Under the pieces are notes generated by a model, which saw nothing but the letters and a program-made list of their open reading frames with translations, did not search any database and was not told the origin of the DNA. From NCBI GenBank assembly GCA_030826265.1, contig JAPJOH010000027.1, forward strand, positions 1-29,968: DNA of 29,968 nt, read 5' to 3'. The position numbers and the translations under genes were made by a program. The stretch comes from Collinsella aerofaciens (lineage in GTDB: Bacteria; Actinomycetota; Coriobacteriia; Coriobacteriales; Coriobacteriaceae). The first letter of the stretch is position 1, and every line of letters starts with the position of its first letter. Shown here piece by piece: positions 27,026 to 29,968 of this stretch.

Positions 27026-28365
27026 TCGACCGCCGCGCCCAGCGCGATAGTTCTATATCAATCTTTCGCATCATTGCCGTTGCCTGCGCCATTTGCGTGC
27101 TGGTGTACTTTATTTTTGCCTTGGTGACCGGTATCGAGCCGATCGCCACGGTGATTGCCTGCGCGCTGCTGTGCATCTTTCTGTGCATCTTTATCTTTTT
27201 GACGCTCAATCCCGATTCGGTGCGCTCCCAGTACACCGAGGAGACGCTTTCGGTGGCCTCGGCCATGCTCGAGGACATTAAGGGCGGTCTGACGCAGGAG
27301 TCGGCGCGTTTGGTGTGCCGGCGCATTTTACCCGAGACGCGCGCCATGACGGTGGCCATCACCGACGAGGACAACGTGCTTGCCTGCGCGGGCGAGTTTG
27401 AGGAAAAACTGCTGCCCGATACTCCCATCCACACGCTTGCCACACGCTACGTTATCGAACATGGCATCGTGCAGTCGTTCAACCGTATGGTGGATGTCGT
27501 GGGCTCGGACGGCTCGCACAACCAAGTTCCCGCCGGCATTATCGCCCCCATCAAGGTAGGCGATCGTACCGTCGGCACGCTCAAGTTCTACTACAAGACC
27601 CCGCGCGCCGTCGACCGTACCCAGTACGCGCTTGCCTCGGGCTTTGCCGAGATCTTGTCCACGCAGCTCGCCATCCACGAGCTCGAGGTGCAAAAGGAAC
27701 TCACGGCGCGCGCCGAGGTGCGTGCGCTGCAGGCGCAGATTAACCCACACTTCCTGTTCAACACGCTGAACACCATTGCATCGTTTACGCGCACCGACCC
27801 GCTGCGGGCCCGCGAACTGCTTCGTGAGTTCTCATCGTTCTATCGTGCCACGCTCGACAACTCGGGATCGCTTATTCCGGTCTCGCGCGAGGTTGCACAG
27901 ACCAAGCGCTACCTTACCTTTGAGAAGGCCCGCTTTGGCGAGGACCGCGTGCTTGCGACGTTCGATGTGTCCGAGGACGTGGAAGATACGCTGGTGCCGG
28001 CGTTCGTGATCCAGCCGATTGTCGAGAACGCCGTACGTCATGGTATGGGCGATGACGACGCCCTGAGGATCGACGTGACCGTTCACCAAGACGGCGAGGA
28101 TGCAATCTTGATTGCCGTGGCCGATAATGGCGTGGGCATGGATGAGGGTACCGCCGCCAGACTGTTTGACGAGCGCTCTGCCCGTCCCGACGCCAGCTCT
28201 CCCCAGGGTGGCGGCGCCGGTGTGGCCATGCACAATATTTCGGAGCGCATCCATCGCTTTTATGGGCCGCACTCCTATACGCGTGTCGAATCGGCGCCGG
28301 GCAAGGGCACCAAAGTGCTCCTTCATCTTGATTTGTCAGAGAGCATCTTTGACATTCAAGAGTAA
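27022..28365 (+). CDS. Second LytS-like sensor histidine kinase
   Basis: The 447-residue kinase has two membrane helices (about 14-36 and 41-62) and a GAF-like region ending AGIIAPIKVGDRTVGTLKFYY. The phosphoacceptor segment is INPHFLFNTLN with H243, and the ATP domain has IVENAVRHG, VADNGVGMD and GAGVAMHNISERI. The architecture and many segments match the first kinase (for example ALASGFA followed by LSTQLA), so they arose by duplication, though they are now well diverged. It overlaps the glycosyltransferase by four bases and precedes its regulator by 72 bases. Confidence 0.9.
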   Translation: MIDRRAQRDSSISIFRIIAVACAICVLVYFIFALVTGIEPIATVIACALLCIFLCIFIFLTLNPDSVRSQYTEETLSVASAMLEDIKGGLTQESARLVCRRILPETRAMTVAITDEDNVLACAGEFEEKLLPDTPIHTLATRYVIEHGIVQSFNRMVDVVGSDGSHNQVPAGIIAPIKVGDRTVGTLKFYYKTPRAVDRTQYALASGFAEILSTQLAIHELEVQKELTARAEVRALQAQINPHFLFNTLNTIASFTRTDPLRARELLREFSSFYRATLDNSGSLIPVSREVAQTKRYLTFEKARFGEDRVLATFDVSEDVEDTLVPAFVIQPIVENAVRHGMGDDDALRIDVTVHQDGEDAILIAVADNGVGMDEGTAARLFDERSARPDASSPQGGGAGVAMHNISERIHRFYGPHSYTRVESAPGKGTKVLLHLDLSESIFDIQE

Positions 28366-28437
28366 AATAAAGGGCTACGGGCTCAACGTCATGCGACGGA
28401 TGCCCGGCGTAGTTAGTTGACGAAAGGTTTTATCCCT

Positions 28438-29154
28438 ATGCTGCGTGCGATGATTGTGGATGATGAGGCGCCGGCTCGCTCGGAGCTTCGCTTCCTGCTC
28501 GAGCAAACGGGCAAGATCGGCACGATCACGGAGGCGTCGAGCGTCCGCTCCGCCATCGAGATGCTTATGGAAAGTCGCGTGGATGTCGTGTTTCTCGATA
28601 TCTCGATGCCCGGTGCCTCGGGCCTGCAACTTGCCGAGGCGCTGCATAAGCTCAAAAATCCGCCGGCGATCGTGTTTGTGACTGCGTATAGTGACCATGC
28701 GGTCGAGGCATTCGACGTGGATGCCGTCGATTATCTGATGAAGCCGGTCGAGGAAGCTCGCTTGGATCGCGCGATCGAGAAGGTCATGCAGCGCGCCAAG
28801 CCGGTTACGGACAGCAAGGTGACCATCGAGCGTATCCCGGTGGAAAAGGGCGGCCGCAAGGTGCTCATTCCCGTGGACGACATTCGCTTTATCATGGCCA
28901 AGGACGATTACTCCTGCATCTATACCGTCGATGATCGCTTTTTGTCGACGACCTCGCTGGCGCAGTTTGAGGCCAAGCTCTGCGACTTTGGCTTCTTCCG
29001 TGTTCACCGCCGCTATATCGTCAACTTGGCGTGCGTCACGGACGTCGAGACGGTGCCCTCGGGCGCCATCCAGCTGGGTATTACGGGCGTCGACGAACGC
29101 GTGCCGGTTTCGCGCCGCCGCGTCGTGCCGCTCAAGAAGGCCCTGAGTCTCTAG
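28438..29154 (+). CDS. Second LytTR-family response regulator
   Basis: Starting at ATG 28438 (MLRAMIVDDE) the protein has 238 residues; GAAAGG lies about 10 bases upstream, and a TTG at 28417 is rejected because it precedes this site. The receiver domain has D54 in FLDISMPG and VTAY and MKPVEE further on. The C-terminal LytTR domain shows FFRVHRRYIVNLACV and VPVSRRRVVPLKK. It pairs with the kinase just upstream and is paralogous to 22534-23268. Confidence 0.93.
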   Translation: MLRAMIVDDEAPARSELRFLLEQTGKIGTITEASSVRSAIEMLMESRVDVVFLDISMPGASGLQLAEALHKLKNPPAIVFVTAYSDHAVEAFDVDAVDYLMKPVEEARLDRAIEKVMQRAKPVTDSKVTIERIPVEKGGRKVLIPVDDIRFIMAKDDYSCIYTVDDRFLSTTSLAQFEAKLCDFGFFRVHRRYIVNLACVTDVETVPSGAIQLGITGVDERVPVSRRRVVPLKKALSL

Positions 29155-29160
29155 CACACT

Positions 29161-29211
29161 GGCCCCGCAGCCCTGTAGACCCATCGTCTGCGGAGCCGTG
29201 GGGCCTTTTTT
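29161..29211 (+). terminator. Terminator of the second LytTR operon
   Basis: GGCCCC (29161-29166) pairs with GGGGCC (29200-29205), with an inner GCAG/CTGC stem, followed by TTTTTT. It starts 7 bases after the regulator stop codon. Confidence 0.85.
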
Positions 29212-29250
29212 GTATGTATCTGCCGAATCGTTTTTTGCGGAAGGGATCCC

Positions 29251-29718
29251 ATGAACAGTGCAAGCGCCAAGCGCATCGACATCATCTCGGACACCCACGG
29301 CTATTTATCGCCTGCGCTCCTGGACGAGCTTGAGGGCGCGGATTTGATTATCCACGCCGGCGACCTTACGTCAGAGATGGACTACGAGCACCTATGCACC
29401 ATCGCCCCCGTGCGGGCCGTACTGGGCAACAACGATTACTACCGCGACTACGGTCCCGATGTAGACCGTCTTGCACTCTTTACCTACGAAGGCCTCAAAT
29501 TCGCCGTAGCCCACTACCGCGAAGACCTTCCGGTGGGATCCGTAGACGTAGCCATCAACGGCCACACCCACGTAACCAAAGAAGCCCAAGTGGGCCGTTG
29601 CTTAGTCCTCAACCCGGGCAGCGCCAGCTACCCCAGAGGCACCCGAGGCCCCACCATGGCCAGAATGCTAGTAAAAGACGGCAAGATCATAAGCACCAAG
29701 TTTATTGACCTAGACTAA
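29251..29718 (+). CDS. YfcE/MJ0936-type metallophosphoesterase
   Basis: The 155-residue protein has all motifs of the small calcineurin-like phosphodiesterase family: ISDTHG (D14, H16), HAGD (D38), GNND (N61), a mid-protein AHY in place of the usual HG, and GHTH (H105, H107). Such enzymes are cytoplasmic, need two divalent metals and hydrolyse phosphodiesters; the natural substrate is unknown. GGAAGGG precedes the ATG. Codon use becomes less C-biased in the second half (many GTA and AAA codons). It lies between two terminators and is thus monocistronic. Confidence 0.92.
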   Translation: MNSASAKRIDIISDTHGYLSPALLDELEGADLIIHAGDLTSEMDYEHLCTIAPVRAVLGNNDYYRDYGPDVDRLALFTYEGLKFAVAHYREDLPVGSVDVAINGHTHVTKEAQVGRCLVLNPGSASYPRGTRGPTMARMLVKDGKIISTKFIDLD

Positions 29719-29725
29719 CCGCAAC

Positions 29726-29760
29726 AAAAACGGGGGATGCACAATGCATCCCCCGTTTTT
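29726..29760 (+). terminator. Terminator of the metallophosphoesterase gene
   Basis: AAAAACGGGGGATGCA (29726-29741) and its exact complement (29745-29760) form a 16-bp perfect stem with a 3-base loop, ending in a T-run. The symmetric A and T ends make it bidirectional. Confidence 0.93.
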
Positions 29761-29763
29761 CTT

Positions 29764-29968
29764 TAAGCCGAAGGCCGAAATTCAACAAGATCCATCAGAC
29801 CAACCCCGCCGAGGAGCACGCGGGCTAGCCGCGCGCGGCGCACGCCCGCAAAACTGGTTGAATAATGTGACGGCAGGGAGGGTCTCCGGGGCTGAGGGCG
29901 GGGGTTAAGTTTGTCGCGAGTTCCGCACGCAAAGGAAAGCACTTAATGTGCTTTCCGTCTTGCGCAGG
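29764..29968. other. Right-edge intergenic region with nested inverted repeats
   Basis: No gene is visible. ATTCAAC (29780-29786) and GTTGAAT (29857-29863) enclose a very GC-rich segment with a GCGGGC/GCCCGC hairpin (29820-29849). GGAAAGCAC (29934-29942) and GTGCTTTCC (29948-29956) form a 9-bp stem with a TTAAT loop near the window end. Flanking CGCGAGTTCC and TTGCGCAGG suggest that the repeat continues beyond the window. Confidence 0.5.

Noticed and set aside
29780..29863. Structured small RNA or tRNA at the right edge
   Set aside because: The nested repeats are GC-rich, but there is no tRNA arm pattern, no promoter and no T-run terminator of its own.

Overview
The window looks like chromosomal DNA from a GC-rich, Gram-positive gut anaerobe of the class Coriobacteriia, most likely Collinsella or a close relative. 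This is an inference. It rests on a full-length pyruvate:ferredoxin oxidoreductase, an arginine deiminase (ADI) fermentation operon, strong AAGGAGG-type ribosome sites, C-rich third codon positions and LytS/LytTR-type signalling pairs. No rRNA, tRNA or CRISPR array was seen.

Bases 1-2770 are an accessory island with AT-richer codon use than the rest. They hold the tail of an unidentified gene, a 41-codon remnant that looks like the start of an IS110-type transposase, and a leftward RiPP (modified peptide) operon. That operon encodes a SPASM radical SAM maturase (1379-2737), two cysteine- and aspartate-rich precursor peptides (1006-1209 and 796-975) that share a KHIHP N-terminus and C-x3-D motifs, and a 35-residue hydrophobic peptide (610-717). 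This is the strongest candidate for an undescribed system in the window.

Bases 3250-7880 carry a small FHA-domain protein, an intergenic inverted repeat and nifJ. A terminator nested inside a 28-bp perfect inverted repeat follows nifJ.

Bases 8400-16740 are an arginine catabolism region. A stand-alone carbamate kinase (arcC copy 1) is followed by a leftward pair: an XRE/S24-like regulator and a divergent ADI paralogue. A rightward operon then runs YfcC-type antiporter (arcD), arginine deiminase (arcA), ornithine carbamoyltransferase (arcB) and carbamate kinase (arcC copy 2). Together arcD-A-B-C import arginine, export ornithine and make ATP from carbamoyl phosphate. The two arcC copies lie in an apparently identical repeat of about 1.09 kb that includes the terminator. 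The intergenic region between the paralogous ADI genes is rich in palindromes.

Bases 16775-20991 hold a leftward membrane-anchored C39-like cysteine peptidase, an APC-family amino acid permease and a metal-dependent amidohydrolase. The last two probably work together on an amino acid or peptide derivative.

Bases 21100-29720 contain two paralogous LytS-like kinase/LytTR regulator pairs. Between them are a zinc-dependent phospholipase C-like protein, a UMF1-type MFS transporter and a family 2 glycosyltransferase that overlaps the second kinase gene by four bases. A YfcE-type metallophosphoesterase and a strong terminator follow. The window ends inside another intergenic inverted repeat.
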